NCBI RefSeq assembly: GCF_030539555.1
Contig: NZ_JAUNXX010000013.1
Span: forward strand, 1-37,553
Direction of reading: 5' to 3'
Length of the DNA: 37,553 nucleotides
From: Methanobrevibacter sp.
GTDB taxonomy: Archaea > Methanobacteriota > Methanobacteria > Methanobacteriales > Methanobacteriaceae
Part shown: one piece after another, positions 1 through 10,314 of the stretch
Position numbering within the stretch: position 1 is the stretch's first letter
How the letters are laid out: the number at the start of each line of letters is the position of its first letter
The notes under the pieces: generated by a model
The model's input: only the letters and a program-made list of their open reading frames with translations
What the model was told of the DNA's origin: nothing
Database searches by the model: none
Program-made: the position numbers and the translations under genes

Positions 1-961
1 GGACTTTTGGACCCGCCCAATCCCTGCAATCTGATAATATTATAACATAGGATTTATTATTGATATTGGCCATTTCCTGGAACTGGGTAAATGAGCTGTA
101 CATGTCCGAAGTTCCATGAACCATCATGTTCTTAACTCTCAAGTCCTTGACTTTAATGAATGAATCTATCAAGTATTCCTCTTTTAAGGCATTTGTGGTT
201 TCAATGACCTTGTTGTCGAACTCGAAAGTTCGTGATTTTTTAAAAGCTGTCTGTGCTGAAAACATTAACATGAAAAACCAGCTACTAATCCATTCGCAGG
301 ATCCGCTAATGTCATTCAAAAACAAATGTTCGTTTTTATGAGGTCTTGGCTTGGCTTTAACAAGCTCCAGTGGAACTCCACCATATTTTAAGTTGGCACG
401 AATGGTTCTTCTCATATCAATTTTATTGGAACTTGTTTTGACCTTTCTTCTTGAACGTTTGTTGGCTATCCTTTTGCCTAATCTTTGGCAAATTTCAAGC
501 ATTCTTGGATCAAACCTATTGAGCTTTGTTAAATCTTTATTCATTAGCTCTCCATCTCTTTCAAGTTGTTTAACTTCATCCAAGAGAGGTTGACCGGACA
601 ACATTTTTAGCTTTTCATTTTCCATTTTTTCCTTGTTAACTTTCCTAAAAGCACTTTCATTCTTCTTGATTATGTACTTATTGGATTTGGGACCGGTTCC
701 CCTGTATGCGGTACCGCGCACATCTTCTTTAGCAACTTCATTTTCGACTTTAATTTTGAAAACTTCTTCAAAGACCTTGTTGAATTTAGGAATGTCATAT
801 CTATCCTTAACATAAACTGCCATCAATGCAGTTTTTAAAAGTTGTCTGTCCGTTTCACCAAAATTCATGTAAATTTGAACGGCAGATTGGGTGCTTCTGA
901 CACTGACAGGAAGACCTTGCTGTCTGAGTTGACTGGATAGAGTTGCTATTTTTTTAATCAT
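1..961 (-). CDS. VWA domain protein, CoxE-like (C-terminal end outside window)
   Basis: The reading frame opens with ATG at 961-959 and stays open to the window's left edge, so about 320 residues are visible and the C-terminus is missing. The C-terminal part has the features of a von Willebrand factor A fold: DISGS with CEW following (MIDAS metal site), HGTSDMYSSF (the distal Thr of the MIDAS) and SYVIILSDCRDW (the second strand with Asp). The N-terminal half is basic and helical, as in CoxE-like proteins. The start lies one base past the stop of the MoxR ATPase gene, so the two are co-transcribed and probably translationally coupled. MoxR ATPases with VWA partners act as chaperone-like pairs for metal insertion or complex maturation; the client here is unknown. 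Family assignment is by motif and neighbour. Confidence 0.8.
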   Translation of the reverse strand, partial: MIKKIATLSSQLRQQGLPVSVRSTQSAVQIYMNFGETDRQLLKTALMAVYVKDRYDIPKFNKVFEEVFKIKVENEVAKEDVRGTAYRGTGPKSNKYIIKKNESAFRKVNKEKMENEKLKMLSGQPLLDEVKQLERDGELMNKDLTKLNRFDPRMLEICQRLGKRIANKRSRRKVKTSSNKIDMRRTIRANLKYGGVPLELVKAKPRPHKNEHLFLNDISGSCEWISSWFFMLMFSAQTAFKKSRTFEFDNKVIETTNALKEEYLIDSFIKVKDLRVKNMMVHGTSDMYSSFTQFQEMANINNKSYVIILSDCRDWAGPKV

Positions 962-962
962 T

Positions 963-1817
963 TTATCTTTTATCTAAAATATCTTTAATGACTCTTTTTT
1001 TATCACTTTCATTTTTTATAGCCACACCTATACTGTCTTTTAAAGATTTATCCATGTCTTTAGTACCGAGATTAGAAACGGATTTTACCCAATCAACTGT
1101 TCCCCTTACTGATGGTTTTTTCAATAGGTTGAGGTTACGTATATCATGAACCAGTTTTACGATTGTTGAAACAGTATCGTCATCAGCTTCAGGTATTTTT
1201 GATTTGACAATCTCTATTTCCCGTTCAACAGTAGGGTATGGAATATATAAAAATAAGCACCTGTCTTTAGTTTCATCAAGCAAAGACCTCTGAGAGTTAG
1301 AAGTTAATACCACAATCAAATCATTTTGAAGTTGAAATGTTCCCAAATCATTGATTGTTATTTCTTGTTCGCCTAAAGCTTGAAGTAAAAAGCTTTCCAC
1401 TTCCTCATCTGCCTTATCTATTTCATCAATTAACAACACTGAATCATTTTCATTTAGAAATGCATTGAGCAGAGGCCTTCTTATAAAGAAATCTTCATCG
1501 AAGATTTTATCTTCTTTATTAGTTTCATTTTTAGCCGCTTCCAAGTGCAGTAACTGTTTTTGATAATTCCACTCACCAACTATTTGTTCAAAAGTAATGC
1601 CCTCATAACATTGAATCCTGAAGAAGTCTCTTTCAAAAGTTTTGGCAATTACTTTTGCAAGTTCTGTTTTACCAACACCAGGAGGACCTTCAATAAGCAT
1701 AGGTTTTCCAAGCAGCAGAGACAAATACAATGTTGTCGAGATTTCATTATTAGAAACATATTCTGCATCTAAAAGGCTTTTATCTATATCCTTAATAGTA
1801 ATGTTTTCAACTTGCAC
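963..1817 (-). CDS. MoxR-family AAA+ ATPase
   Basis: A 284-residue AAA+ ATPase. Walker A GPPGVGKT lies at about residues 44-51 and Walker B VLLIDEID at about 127-134; a sensor region [13 protein letters not shown] follows and the C-terminal third is the helical lid. This is the size and motif pattern of the MoxR/RavA-like family, which remodels or activates protein complexes together with VWA proteins. The gene is directly followed by the VWA/CoxE-like gene, with one base between its stop and the next start. In CoxD-CoxE-type pairs the ATPase helps mature a metalloenzyme; here nothing nearby names the client, so the role is inferred. The 128 bp upstream is shared with the divergent gene at 1946. 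Confidence 0.88.
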   Translation of the reverse strand: MQVENITIKDIDKSLLDAEYVSNNEISTTLYLSLLLGKPMLIEGPPGVGKTELAKVIAKTFERDFFRIQCYEGITFEQIVGEWNYQKQLLHLEAAKNETNKEDKIFDEDFFIRRPLLNAFLNENDSVLLIDEIDKADEEVESFLLQALGEQEITINDLGTFQLQNDLIVVLTSNSQRSLLDETKDRCLFLYIPYPTVEREIEIVKSKIPEADDDTVSTIVKLVHDIRNLNLLKKPSVRGTVDWVKSVSNLGTKDMDKSLKDSIGVAIKNESDKKRVIKDILDKR

Positions 1818-1945
1818 TGTGAAACCTTCATATAATTTTATTATTAATAAACATTTAATTATAAAATAATATAAACTTTATGTAACTAATATATAAAATA
1901 ATAAAGCATAATTATATAATAGATATTTATTAAGGAGGTAAAAAA

Positions 1946-2314
1946 ATGGAACGTGACAACATGATAATTATCGCACTTGTTGTGCTTATCATAATTGTTG
2001 GAAGCATAGCATTGTTTGTTACCGGCGGTGGAATACATTTAAATAAAGAACCTACAATTGAAGAAACACCTGCTTCAAACACATCATCAACCACAATAAG
2101 TAATGTGACCGCAAATACAACAGGCGACTCTTCACAATCATCAGATTCCAGTCATGACAGTGGATTGACTGATCCTAATGCACCAGAAAGTGATTCGGAT
2201 AGTGGTGAGAATACCGAAACCTCAGACAGTTCATATAGTGAAAGTGAATATGTCGAAGACACCCATCAAGCAGGACAATCCGAGGACACATACAACACAA
2301 ATGATTTTGATTAA
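1946..2314 (+). CDS. small membrane-anchored Ser/Thr/Asp-rich protein
   Basis: A 122-residue protein of unknown function. After a short charged start (MERDN) there is one hydrophobic segment at about residues 6-27, then a low-complexity tail of about 95 residues dominated by Ser, Thr, Asp, Glu and Asn. This suggests a single-pass protein with a long acidic, probably glycosylated extracellular stalk. The start is set by a strong ribosome binding site, AAGGAGGT at 1932-1939, six bases before the ATG. A TATA-like element at 1889-1898 fits a leader of about 30 nt. The gene is divergent from moxR and convergent with the DHPS-related gene (two bases between stops). No enzyme motif is visible; a surface or cell-wall-associated role is only a guess. 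Confidence 0.7.
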   Translation: MERDNMIIIALVVLIIIVGSIALFVTGGGIHLNKEPTIEETPASNTSSTTISNVTANTTGDSSQSSDSSHDSGLTDPNAPESDSDSGENTETSDSSYSESEYVEDTHQAGQSEDTYNTNDFD

Positions 2315-2316
2315 AC

Positions 2317-3921
2317 TTAATTTTTAAATTCATCAGGATTTTTGAATAATTCAAAATCCTGAACATAATCTTTTCCAGTAATCATTGCAATTTCTGCTTT
2401 TTTAAGTTCGGAACCTAAATATGCTGCATGTTCCATTCTTGTAACTAATTCTTTTGAAATGATTTCCTCATAAATTTCTTTTGCAGAACTGCCAACAATG
2501 ACCAAATCCGCATTATTCTTTTTAAAATGAGTTGCAACTATGCGACTTTCCTTAACAGTAGTTCCATAATCAACACTAATTTTAAAGCTTCCTGCTTTAT
2601 CTCTGATAAATTTTAATGGTTTTGATTGCCTTATTTCTGGAATTTCATCAAGTTCATTTAAGATTATATCGTTTCGTTTGTGTTTATCTTTAAATACAAC
2701 CATATTAATTCCCAAATCTTTTGGAATTGATTTTCTATGTTTTGCAAGAAACATCATTTTAGATGCAGTGGAAAGCTCATAGACACTTCCCCGTGTTTTT
2801 CCACTCTCTTCGGGAGTGAAAAGTATGCTCACACCCAGTTCCATACCAATTCCCGCAAGCAGAACATTGACACCACCAGAATCTGCGTCCATCAGTTCAG
2901 TGACATTACCTACTCCAAAAAACATTGGTGCTTTATTGGTTTTATGGAATTCATGACATGCTATAATAGATTCAACAATGCTTGAACTGTTAACCGGATC
3001 CAAAATCAAATCAGCAACATATCTTAATCCCTCAGTATCCTTAATCAGTTGATGCATGGATTCCACTCTTTCCAGAGGGGTTTTTGGTGATTTACCCTGT
3101 GAGAAGTTTGTTGGAAGCAGCACTGCAGGAATATCTTTTTCCTTTAAAATTTCCTGAACTTCAGAGTTGTTACCTAAATCCAGACTCAATACAAAGTCTA
3201 TACCATTTTCTGCAGCCACTTTAATTTCATTAGGGTTTAAAGTGTCTATACTTAAAGGCCTATCCCCTACAATTGGCCTTAATGTTTTTATCAAATCGGG
3301 AATTTTATCTGAAAAATCTTCCCCCGCAGCCATACCAATATCAATCATGTCTGCACCAGAATCAACGAAATATTGGCATTTGTTGATTAAAGCTTCTTTA
3401 GATAAAAATGGAGCATTAGCTATTTCAGAAAGCACTCTCATTGGAAAATCCTCACCTACAGGAAGATTTCTGATTAGAATATTGTTGGGCTTTTCAAGTA
3501 GCTCATTAATCTTTTCCTGATTATTTTCGAATTCTTCGATGAATTTAAATGCTTCCCGCCTTTTTTCCTCTTCAATTAGTTTATCGGCAGGTTTATCTTC
3601 AGACAGGTCAATGCTGCCAACCAAATTTAAAACCATTGCGAGGTCTGCCCCATCAGTAGAACCTTTGAACGTTGGAATTCCTATCTCTTTTGTGATTTCT
3701 TTTGTTCCTTTCTTAATTAAACCTGGAACTAAAATCATGTCAATTTCATCTAGTTGGTCTGAAAAATTAGTCTTAATTTCTTTAATAATTTGTCTTGGAG
3801 TTAGAAAAGCGGCAACTTGAGTATTGTATGCAACATGCACAATTATTTCTTCTTTTGAATTTGAAACTACCTCTTTAATTAACGGATATGCTAACTCGCC
3901 AGTGATTATTAAAACTTTCAT
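2317..3921 (-). CDS. dihydropteroate synthase-related protein (methanogen pterin-binding family)
   Basis: A 534-residue protein matching the archaeal 'dihydropteroate synthase-related' family rather than bacterial FolP. Residues 1 to about 150 form an N-terminal domain special to this family. The central pterin-binding TIM barrel (about 165-410) carries [14 protein letters not shown] and [10 protein letters not shown], the equivalents of the FolP pterin-binding strands, and [19 protein letters not shown]-terminal extension follows. Methanogens use tetrahydromethanopterin instead of folate, so a role in joining the pterin and the ribofuranosyl-aminobenzene moiety, or in another pterin reaction, is likely but not proven for this paralogue. 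The start is supported by GAGGAG seven bases upstream. Residues 85-90 ([11 protein letters not shown]) resemble a phosphate-binding loop, but I give this no weight. Confidence 0.82.
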   Translation of the reverse strand: MKVLIITGELAYPLIKEVVSNSKEEIIVHVAYNTQVAAFLTPRQIIKEIKTNFSDQLDEIDMILVPGLIKKGTKEITKEIGIPTFKGSTDGADLAMVLNLVGSIDLSEDKPADKLIEEEKRREAFKFIEEFENNQEKINELLEKPNNILIRNLPVGEDFPMRVLSEIANAPFLSKEALINKCQYFVDSGADMIDIGMAAGEDFSDKIPDLIKTLRPIVGDRPLSIDTLNPNEIKVAAENGIDFVLSLDLGNNSEVQEILKEKDIPAVLLPTNFSQGKSPKTPLERVESMHQLIKDTEGLRYVADLILDPVNSSSIVESIIACHEFHKTNKAPMFFGVGNVTELMDADSGGVNVLLAGIGMELGVSILFTPEESGKTRGSVYELSTASKMMFLAKHRKSIPKDLGINMVVFKDKHKRNDIILNELDEIPEIRQSKPLKFIRDKAGSFKISVDYGTTVKESRIVATHFKKNNADLVIVGSSAKEIYEEIISKELVTRMEHAAYLGSELKKAEIAMITGKDYVQDFELFKNPDEFKN

Positions 3922-4011
3922 AAGAACTCCTCGACAAATTTTCTAATTATATATCTATTATATAATTAATTATATTAACTCTTTTGAAAAGTAGAATATC
4001 CAATTATAGTG

Positions 4012-4080
4012 AGATTTGTTAAAAAAAATTATAGAAAATGCTAAAAAATATAACAAAGACATAATAAGATTTGTTAAAAA
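4012..4080. repeat. direct repeat upstream of por operon
   Basis: The 14-bp sequence AGATTTGTTAAAAA occurs at 4012-4025 and again at 4067-4080, 55 bp apart, in the 291-bp AT-rich gap before porC. It could be a paired regulator site for por, or chance similarity in low-complexity DNA. No gene is visible in this gap. Confidence 0.35.
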
Positions 4081-4154
4081 GATAAACAAAAAACTAATAA
4101 TCTATTTAAATTAATCTAAAAAATTTTATTAAAAAATAAAACAATTACATAAAA

Positions 4155-4162
4155 TTTATATA
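4155..4162 (+). promoter_or_regulatory. TATA box of the por operon
   Basis: TTTATATA at 4155-4162 would place transcription start near 4185, giving a leader of about 25-30 nt that contains the GGAGG ribosome binding site at 4200-4204. Position and sequence fit an archaeal TATA box; not experimentally known. Confidence 0.5.
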
Positions 4163-4212
4163 TTTTGGAATTTATAATGATTATACATGATAAATATATG
4201 GAGGAAAAATTA

Positions 4213-4734
4213 ATGATTGAAATTCGTTTTCATGGAAGAGGCGGACAAGGTGCTGTAACTGCTGCTGAAATCTTAGCTAAAGCAGCTTTTAAAGATGGCA
4301 ATTACTCCCAAGCTTTTCCATTTTTCGGAGTTGAACGTAGAGGAGCTCCCGTAATGGCTTTCACAAGAATTGACGACAAGCCGATTGATTTGAGATATCA
4401 AGTATATAATCCGGACTACGTATTAGTTTTAGATGATGGATTATTAAATGTAGTAGATGTATTTTCAGGAATTAAAGACAATACTGAAGTAACAATTAAC
4501 ACTGAAAGTTTTGAAGGCAGTGGTGAACATGAAGTCTACAGTATTGATGCAACTGGAATTGCATTAGATATGTTAGGCCGTAACATTGTAAATACTATTA
4601 TTTTAGGATATTTTGCTAAGAAAACCCAAGCTGTAAGTATTGACTCACTTCTAGAAGTGATTAAAGAAACATTCCCTGGAAAAGTTGGAGAGCTAAATGT
4701 AGAAGCTACCAAAAAAGCTTATGATATGGGATAA
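4213..4734 (+). CDS. porC: pyruvate:ferredoxin oxidoreductase (pyruvate synthase), gamma subunit
   Basis: A 173-residue gamma subunit of the four-subunit archaeal pyruvate synthase, which reductively carboxylates acetyl-CoA to pyruvate for biosynthesis. The hallmark [20 protein letters not shown] is at the N-terminus, and [13 protein letters not shown] follows at about residues 37-49. I place the start at 4213, after GGAGG at 4200-4204, rather than at in-frame ATGs further upstream, because homologues begin [13 protein letters not shown]. It is the first gene of porCDABEF. The ribosome binding region 4196-4205 (ATATGGAGGA) is exactly complementary to ten bases in the loop of the candidate small RNA at 22490-22730, raising the possibility of iron-dependent translational control. 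Confidence 0.93.
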
Positions 4735-4749
4735 AAAAGGGTGATTTTA

Positions 4750-4992
4750 ATGGTAAGTATAGGATGTGTAATTAAAAACCCAGGTAATAGTAGAAATAAT
4801 AAAACTGGAAGCTGGAGAACATTTAAACCAATTTTAGATAAAGAGAAATGTATTGATTGTGATAATTGTATCCTATTTTGTCCAGATGCCAGTGTGAACA
4901 AACAACATGATATTGATTACGATTACTGTAAAGGATGCGGAATTTGTGCAAACGAATGTCCTTCCGATGCAATCGAAATGGTAAAAGAATAA
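4750..4992 (+). CDS. porD: pyruvate:ferredoxin oxidoreductase, delta (ferredoxin) subunit
   Basis: An 80-residue ferredoxin-like subunit with two complete [4Fe-4S] motifs, [12 protein letters not shown] and [12 protein letters not shown], preceded by the TGSWRTFKP segment usual in PorD. It passes electrons between ferredoxin and the thiamine-diphosphate site of PorAB. I chose ATG 4750 because GGTGAT (4740-4744) sits just before it; an upstream in-frame GTG at 4741 overlaps that site and is unlikely to be the start. It lies 15 bases after porC and 13 before porA, inside the por operon. Confidence 0.92.
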   Translation: MVSIGCVIKNPGNSRNNKTGSWRTFKPILDKEKCIDCDNCILFCPDASVNKQHDIDYDYCKGCGICANECPSDAIEMVKE

Positions 4993-5005
4993 AGAGAGTG
5001 ATTAA

Positions 5006-6151
5006 ATGATAAAAGAAGTAATGACCTCAAATAAAGCAGTTGCAGAAGCTGTTAGATTAGCTAAACCACAAGTTATTCCTGTTTATCCAATTACTCCGCA
5101 AACTACAATTTCTGAATACTTAGCACAATATGTTGCTGATGAAAGAATTGATGCTAAATACGTTAAAGTAGAATCTGAACACAGTGCAATAAGTGCTGCT
5201 GTTGGAGCTAGTGGTGCTGGAGTAAGAGTATTTACAGCAACATCATCACAAGGATTAATGTTAATGCATGAAATTTTATTTGCTGCAGCCGGTATGAGAG
5301 TGCCTATTGTATTAGCTGATGCGAACAGAGCAATTTCTGCACCATTAAATATTTGGAATGACCAACAAGATTCAATTGCACAAAGAGATGCCGGATGGTT
5401 GCAAATTTATGTTGAAAATGCGCAAGAAGCATTAGATACAACTTTAATGGCTTACAAAGTTTCTGAAAATCCAGACATATTACTTCCATCAATGGTATGT
5501 TTGGACGGATTTATTTTAACACACACAGTTGAACCTGTTGAGATTCCGGACCAAGAAAGTGTAGATAAGTTCTTACCTCCATATGTTCCAGAACATGCAT
5601 TCCTTGATCCGAAACAACCAATGTCAATTGGTAACTTTGCTGATCCGGATTATTATACTGAAGCAAGACATGACATGGAAGTTGCAATGACCAAATCCCT
5701 GGAAGTTATTCAAAAAACTTGTGATGAATTTGCAGAAATCTTCGGAAGACAATATGGTCTTGTTGAACCGTACAAAACCGAAGATGCTGAAATAATATTT
5801 GTGGCAATGGGATCACTTTGCAGTACTATTAGAGTAATAGTTGACCAATTAAGAGAAAAAGGCGAAAAAGTAGGTTTGCTTAAAATTAGAGCTTACAGAC
5901 CATTCCCTGTTGAAGCAATCAAAGAAGCAGTAGCAAATTGTGAAAAAATAGCTGTTATTGATAAAAACTTCTCATTTGGAATTGGTGGAGCACTTTATGC
6001 GGACATGAAAGTTAAAATCGATAAAGAGATTTATGGATTTGTTGCAGGTTTAGGTGGAAGAGACATTACACCGGACTCAATCATTGAAGCTTATGAAAAA
6101 ACCAAAGTACCAGAACAAGATGTCACATGGATTGGACTTAAGGAGGAATAG
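5006..6151 (+). CDS. porA: pyruvate:ferredoxin oxidoreductase, alpha subunit
   Basis: A 381-residue alpha subunit of pyruvate synthase. The N-terminal pyrimidine-binding-type domain has [15 protein letters not shown] at about residues 29-43 and the [19 protein letters not shown] segment; the C-terminal part carries the transketolase-C-like domain ([13 protein letters not shown] and [11 protein letters not shown]). Length and motif order are normal for the separate alpha subunit of archaeal enzymes. Together with PorB it forms the thiamine-diphosphate active site. It sits between porD and porB with short gaps (13 and 2 bases), so the four core subunits are one transcription unit. Confidence 0.95.
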   Translation: MIKEVMTSNKAVAEAVRLAKPQVIPVYPITPQTTISEYLAQYVADERIDAKYVKVESEHSAISAAVGASGAGVRVFTATSSQGLMLMHEILFAAAGMRVPIVLADANRAISAPLNIWNDQQDSIAQRDAGWLQIYVENAQEALDTTLMAYKVSENPDILLPSMVCLDGFILTHTVEPVEIPDQESVDKFLPPYVPEHAFLDPKQPMSIGNFADPDYYTEARHDMEVAMTKSLEVIQKTCDEFAEIFGRQYGLVEPYKTEDAEIIFVAMGSLCSTIRVIVDQLREKGEKVGLLKIRAYRPFPVEAIKEAVANCEKIAVIDKNFSFGIGGALYADMKVKIDKEIYGFVAGLGGRDITPDSIIEAYEKTKVPEQDVTWIGLKEE

Positions 6152-6153
6152 AT

Positions 6154-7023
6154 ATGGTAGATATACCTGATAAAGATTTATTAGCACCGGGACACAGAGG
6201 TTGTGCTGGTTGTGGAGCATCCATTGCTGTAAAATTAGCTCTTAATGCTTTAGGCGAAAACACTGTAGCTATTTCTGCTACCGGTTGTCTTGAAGTAATG
6301 ACTACACCATACCCAGAATCTTCATGGGAAATCCCATTTATACATGTTGCATTTGAAAACTCAGGAGCCGTTGCATCCGGTGTTGAAAGTGCATTGAGAA
6401 TTCAAGGAAAAGATGATGTTAACGTAGTTGCTTTCGGTGGTGATGGAGGAACTGTAGATATCGGTTTACAATCATTATCCGGAGCTATGGAAAGAGGACA
6501 CAATATGCTTTACATCTGTTACGATAACGAAGCATACATGAATACAGGTATCCAAAGAAGTGGAGCTACCCCATATGGTGCAAGTACCACCACTTCACCA
6601 AAAGGTGTTGCAAGTTTTGGAGAAGACAAACCTAAGAAAAACATGCCAATGATTATGGCTGCACATGGAATTCCTTATGTGGCTACAGCATCAATCGCAT
6701 ATCCTGAAGATTATGTAAATAAAGTTAAAAAAGCTGCTGAAACTAAAGGTCCTGCATATATCCATTTACAACAACCATGTACTACTGGTTGGGGATACCC
6801 TTCTGAAAAAACTATTGAAATGGGTAGATTAGCTGTTGAAACTGGATCATGGATTTTATATGAAATCATTGATGGTAAATTTGAGATTACTTACAGACCA
6901 GAAGAAAGGAAACCTGTAAAAGAATACTTGGCACCACAAAAAAGATTCAGACACTTAGATGAGGAACACATTGAAAAAATCCAAAAATATGTTGATGCAG
7001 AGTGTAAAGAACTAGGTTTATAA
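6154..7023 (+). CDS. porB: pyruvate:ferredoxin oxidoreductase, beta subunit
   Basis: A 289-residue beta subunit carrying the thiamine diphosphate site. [12 protein letters not shown] at about residues 13-24 supplies two cluster cysteines, and [11 protein letters not shown] with [15 protein letters not shown] forms the GDG-N thiamine-diphosphate/magnesium motif. [12 protein letters not shown] near the C-terminus is also family-typical. The start is set by AAGGAGGAATAG directly upstream and lies two bases after the porA stop. It couples CO2 fixation onto acetyl-CoA to ferredoxin oxidation. Confidence 0.95.
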   Translation: MVDIPDKDLLAPGHRGCAGCGASIAVKLALNALGENTVAISATGCLEVMTTPYPESSWEIPFIHVAFENSGAVASGVESALRIQGKDDVNVVAFGGDGGTVDIGLQSLSGAMERGHNMLYICYDNEAYMNTGIQRSGATPYGASTTTSPKGVASFGEDKPKKNMPMIMAAHGIPYVATASIAYPEDYVNKVKKAAETKGPAYIHLQQPCTTGWGYPSEKTIEMGRLAVETGSWILYEIIDGKFEITYRPEERKPVKEYLAPQKRFRHLDEEHIEKIQKYVDAECKELGL

Positions 7024-7032
7024 GGTGATACA

Positions 7033-7533
7033 ATGGAAAGTATTGTTGTAAACAACAACTTATGTGACGGATGCCTCAATTGTGAAAACATGTGTGCATC
7101 AGTCCATAATGCAAGTAGAATAAAAATTATAGAACATGATTCTTCCTTTTATTCCATTGTATGTCAACATTGTGAAAGCGCACCATGCATAAAAATCTGT
7201 CCGACAGATGCAATAACAGATGATGGAGTAAATACTGAAAAATGTATTGGTTGCGGATTATGCGTAATGGTTTGCCCATTTGGTGCAATGACTTTCCAAT
7301 CAAAAGTTGCTGAAAAATGCGACCTCTGTGCTGACAGAGAAGAAGGGCCTGCATGTATAAAAGCATGCACAAAAAGAGCCATTACTGTTGCTGATCCTGA
7401 AAAAATCAGAGCCAGAAACCAGGAAAAATACTTGGCCAAAATGGCGGGATTATATGAACCGGACAGTGGAAAAGGTGGCTTTGTCCATGTAATAACAAGT
7501 CAAGCAAGAGCAAGACTTGTTTTAGATGAATAA
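7033..7533 (+). CDS. porE: polyferredoxin-like electron carrier of pyruvate synthase (PorE)
   Basis: A 166-residue iron-sulfur protein with cysteine motifs for about four [4Fe-4S] clusters (CDGCLNCENMC, CQHCESAPCIKICP, CIGCGLCVMVCP, CDLCADREEGPAC), a HycB-like arrangement. It starts after GGTGAT at 7024-7029, nine bases past the porB stop. In methanococci, PorE and PorF are extra Fe-S proteins encoded after porCDAB that are needed for efficient electron delivery to pyruvate synthase; order, size and cysteine pattern here fit that role. The symbol rests on position and architecture. Its four clusters add to the high iron demand of the operon. Confidence 0.85.
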   Translation: MESIVVNNNLCDGCLNCENMCASVHNASRIKIIEHDSSFYSIVCQHCESAPCIKICPTDAITDDGVNTEKCIGCGLCVMVCPFGAMTFQSKVAEKCDLCADREEGPACIKACTKRAITVADPEKIRARNQEKYLAKMAGLYEPDSGKGGFVHVITSQARARLVLDE

Positions 7534-7542
7534 TAAAGAATT

Positions 7543-7785
7543 ATGTATAATTCAGGAAATTGTGCAGAATGTACAACCTGCGGAAGTTGTCAACAAACAC
7601 CAAATGTTGACACTCCTATTTTATTTTGTATGAATTGCCAACCATCAGATGCCCCATGTATTTTAACTTGCAAACAGAATGCATTTGAAGTTTTGGGTGG
7701 AGCAATTACATTAAATAATGAAAAATGTAATAAATGCAAAGATTGTGAAGATGTTTGCCCAATCGGAATAATTAAAATCCAATAG
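7543..7785 (+). CDS. porF: Fe-S protein of pyruvate synthase operon (PorF-like)
   Basis: An 80-residue cysteine-rich protein. It has an unusual N-terminal cysteine group (CAECTTCGSC), a middle group (CMNCQPSDAPCILTC) and a classic C-terminal motif (CNKCKDCEDVCP). This matches the last gene of the methanogen porCDABEF operon, an electron carrier partner of PorE. It is shorter than I would expect for some PorF proteins, so the family name is held loosely. No strong ribosome binding site precedes the ATG (only AAAGAA), and it begins nine bases after porE, so translation is probably coupled. An oligo-T run follows directly. Confidence 0.75.
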   Translation: MYNSGNCAECTTCGSCQQTPNVDTPILFCMNCQPSDAPCILTCKQNAFEVLGGAITLNNEKCNKCKDCEDVCPIGIIKIQ

Positions 7786-7786
7786 C

Positions 7787-7793
7787 TTTTTTT
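7787..7793 (+). terminator. oligo-T terminator after por operon
   Basis: Seven T residues follow the porF stop by one base. Oligo-T tracts are the standard termination signal in Euryarchaeota; a separate gene with its own ribosome binding site follows. Confidence 0.55.
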
Positions 7794-7855
7794 AAAAAAA
7801 TTTATATCTTTTCAAAATCAAAATAAGATTAATTGATTATTGCAAGGTTTTTATT

Positions 7856-8698
7856 TTGATTACAAAAGATGTTATTAGAGACAGTGTTTATGAATTATAC
7901 AAACAGGCAGTTATCGTGCTAGGAGAAGATGTTAAAAAATCACTTGAAGATGCGTTGAAAATTGAAGAACATGACCTGGCAAGGTTAAATATTGAAGCTA
8001 TTTTAAAAAATATTGAACTTGCCGAAGAAAAGGGAATTCCGATGTGCCAGGATACAGGTCTTCCAGTGGTTTTTGTCAAATTAGGTAATGTTGAAGTTGA
8101 AAATCTGCGCGAAGGTATTGAAGAAGGAATCAAAAAAGCCACTGAAGAAATTCCAATCAGACCAAACATCGTAGATCCGCTTACACGGGAAAATACTAAT
8201 ATCAATGTTGGAGACTACATCCCCCCAATTGATATTGAATTAATTGACGAGGATTACCTTGAAATTACAATTTTACCAAAGGGATTTGGTTCTGAAAATA
8301 ACAATGCTTTGAAAATGGCCCTTCCTGCAGATGGAATTGAAGGTATTAAAGAGTTCGTTGTTGAGTCCGTCTTAAAAGCCAAAGGAAAACCATGCCCCCC
8401 AACAGTGATTGGAGTTGGTATAGGAGGAACCTCTGATTTATGCTTGAAACTTGGTAAAAAAGCTTTGCTTGGAAAGGTTGGTGAAAGAAATCCTGACCCT
8501 CAACTTGCCAAATTAGAAGAGGAAATCTTGAATGAAATTAACGCTTCCGGAATAGGTCCAATGGGACTTGGAGGAAAAACAACAGCGTTAGATGTTAAAA
8601 TCTTAAAGGCCCATACCCATACAGCAGGCCTTCCTGTTGGAGTATGTGTGCAATGTTGGGCAGACAGACATGCAACAACAAAAATATATGATGAATAG
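7856..8698 (+). CDS. class I fumarate hydratase, alpha (N-terminal) subunit
   Basis: A 280-residue alpha subunit of the two-part, oxygen-sensitive [4Fe-4S] fumarase, which interconverts malate and fumarate in the incomplete reductive TCA pathway of methanogens. Diagnostic segments are [15 protein letters not shown] (cluster cysteine), PRENTN-type region [38 protein letters not shown] and [16 protein letters not shown]. The start is TTG 7856, preceded seven bases upstream by AGGT; no ATG occurs near this N-terminus. The beta subunit is not in this window. Its place after the por operon is sensible, since pyruvate made by Por feeds oxaloacetate, malate and fumarate. A tartrate dehydratase alpha subunit is the nearest alternative. 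Confidence 0.9.
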   Translation: MITKDVIRDSVYELYKQAVIVLGEDVKKSLEDALKIEEHDLARLNIEAILKNIELAEEKGIPMCQDTGLPVVFVKLGNVEVENLREGIEEGIKKATEEIPIRPNIVDPLTRENTNINVGDYIPPIDIELIDEDYLEITILPKGFGSENNNALKMALPADGIEGIKEFVVESVLKAKGKPCPPTVIGVGIGGTSDLCLKLGKKALLGKVGERNPDPQLAKLEEEILNEINASGIGPMGLGGKTTALDVKILKAHTHTAGLPVGVCVQCWADRHATTKIYDE

Positions 8699-8725
8699 AT
8701 TGGTTTAAAAACCAATCCTCTTTTT
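8698..8725. terminator. bidirectional hairpin terminator between fumarase and pstB
   Basis: GATTGGTT at 8698-8705 pairs with AACCAATC at 8710-8717 around a small A-rich loop, followed by CTC and five T (8721-8725). It separates two convergent genes whose stops are about 30 bp apart. Confidence 0.6.
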
Positions 8726-8726
8726 A

Positions 8727-9476
8727 TTAACCGAATCTGCCGGAAATATATTCATCAGTCTTTTCTTTTTTCGGGTTTTCGAAAATATCTCCTGTTAAAC
8801 CGCTTTCTACTATCTCACCATCCAAAAAGAAAGATGTGTAATCCGATGCCCTTTTTGCCTGTTGCATATTATGAGTTACCAAAACAATAGTATAATCTTT
8901 TTTAAGTTCATTGATTAACTCCTCAATTTTCAATGTGGAAATGGGATCCAGTGCTGAACATGGCTCATCCATCAATATCACTTCAGGATTTATAGCAATT
9001 GTTCGCGCAATACATAATCTTTGCTGTTGACCTCCGGATAAACTTAAAGCACTTGATTTTAATTTATCTTTCACTTCATCCCACAATGCAGCCTGTTTCA
9101 AGCTTCTTTTAACAATGCTTGAAATTTTACATTTATCTTTCATCCCATGAATTTTAAGACCGTATGCCACATTTTCAAAGATTGACATTGGAAATGGATT
9201 GGCCCTTTGAAACACCATGCCCACCTTTTTTCTTAAATCCACAACATCAATATCATCACCATAAATATCCTCACCGTCCACATAAATTTTACCGCAATGA
9301 CTAAAATCCTCAGACAAATCATTCATGCGATTGATGGATCTTAAAAAGGTTGATTTACCGCATCCAGAAGGTCCAATCAAAGCAGTGACTGTGTTTTTTG
9401 GAATTTTTAGATTAATATTTTTTAAGATATGATTATCAGAGAAGGTGACATTGAAATTTTCTACATTAATTTTCAT
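8727..9476 (-). CDS. pstB: phosphate ABC transporter ATP-binding protein
   Basis: A 249-residue ABC ATPase with Walker [10 protein letters not shown] (about residues 35-43), Q-loop [13 protein letters not shown], signature LSGGQQQR (about 146-153), Walker B VILMDEP and switch His in VTHNMQQA. The [15 protein letters not shown] stretch is typical of PstB. It powers high-affinity phosphate import through PstAC. It is the last gene of pstSCAB, one base after pstA, and ends at a bidirectional terminator. Confidence 0.96.
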   Translation of the reverse strand: MKINVENFNVTFSDNHILKNINLKIPKNTVTALIGPSGCGKSTFLRSINRMNDLSEDFSHCGKIYVDGEDIYGDDIDVVDLRKKVGMVFQRANPFPMSIFENVAYGLKIHGMKDKCKISSIVKRSLKQAALWDEVKDKLKSSALSLSGGQQQRLCIARTIAINPEVILMDEPCSALDPISTLKIEELINELKKDYTIVLVTHNMQQAKRASDYTSFFLDGEIVESGLTGDIFENPKKEKTDEYISGRFG

Positions 9477-9477
9477 T

Positions 9478-10314
9478 TTAACACCCCATTAACTTTTTTT
9501 GATAGTTATCGATGACAATGTTTGAAATCAAAGTGATTAGAAGAACCATAACAATCAAGATTGTAGCAGTCCCATATGCATTATCCATGGATATTCCCTC
9601 ACTAGCCAGAATATATAAATGTAATGGCAAAGGCCTCCCCGTATCAAAAATCGATATGGGAACATCTAATGAAGAACCAACCACATACATTACAGCAGCA
9701 GCCTCTGAAATGGCTCTTGTAATAGCCAGTATTATTCCAGTGCAAATTCCAGGTATTGCAGTGGGAAGAAGAACAGAGATAATGCATTGCCATTTAGTGG
9801 CACCCATTGCATAACAACCTTCCCTGTAAACACTCGGAACTGATTGAAGAGAAACTTCCGAAACCTGAAATATTGTTGGAATAGCCATCAAAGCCAATAC
9901 AACCCCTCCAGACAATATTGACCACCCCATTTTCAAAAAAATTACTAAAAATGCAAGGCCAAAAAGCCCAAACACGATTGAAGGAACAGATGATAAAACC
10001 TGAGATGAAAATCGGATAACGTTTATCAAACTTTTATTCGATGCATATTCAGATATGTAAATGGCACTGCCCACACCAATCGGGACAGATATCAATGTTG
10101 TAATTACAATCAAATAGACTGTGGACAATATCATTGGAAATATTCCGCCTTGCCTTCCTGAATCCAGCGGTTTAGAAAATAAAAACTCCAAATTCACAAC
10201 ATGAAATCCATTAATCAGAATAAAACCCACCAATACAAGCAATATTAATAATGTAAAAGCTCCCGAAAGAATGAAAATAGAACTAGTGAATTTCTGTACC
10301 GTTTTTGAATTCAT
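9478..10314 (-). CDS. pstA: phosphate ABC transporter permease PstA
   Basis: A 278-residue permease with about six hydrophobic segments and the binding-protein-dependent transport loop [22 protein letters not shown] (EAA-type motif contacting PstB). [14 protein letters not shown] and the PLPLHLYIL segment are PstA hallmarks. Its start overlaps the pstC stop by one base (TAATG), so translation is coupled. The partner permease is PstC. Confidence 0.94.
   Translation of the reverse strand: MNSKTVQKFTSSIFILSGAFTLLILLVLVGFILINGFHVVNLEFLFSKPLDSGRQGGIFPMILSTVYLIVITTLISVPIGVGSAIYISEYASNKSLINVIRFSSQVLSSVPSIVFGLFGLAFLVIFLKMGWSILSGGVVLALMAIPTIFQVSEVSLQSVPSVYREGCYAMGATKWQCIISVLLPTAIPGICTGIILAITRAISEAAAVMYVVGSSLDVPISIFDTGRPLPLHLYILASEGISMDNAYGTATILIVMVLLITLISNIVIDNYQKKLMGC

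Noticed and set aside
126..815. Three plus-strand open frames at the left edge
   Set aside because: They are antisense to the VWA gene, whose MIDAS motifs are intact on the minus strand; no ribosome binding sites.
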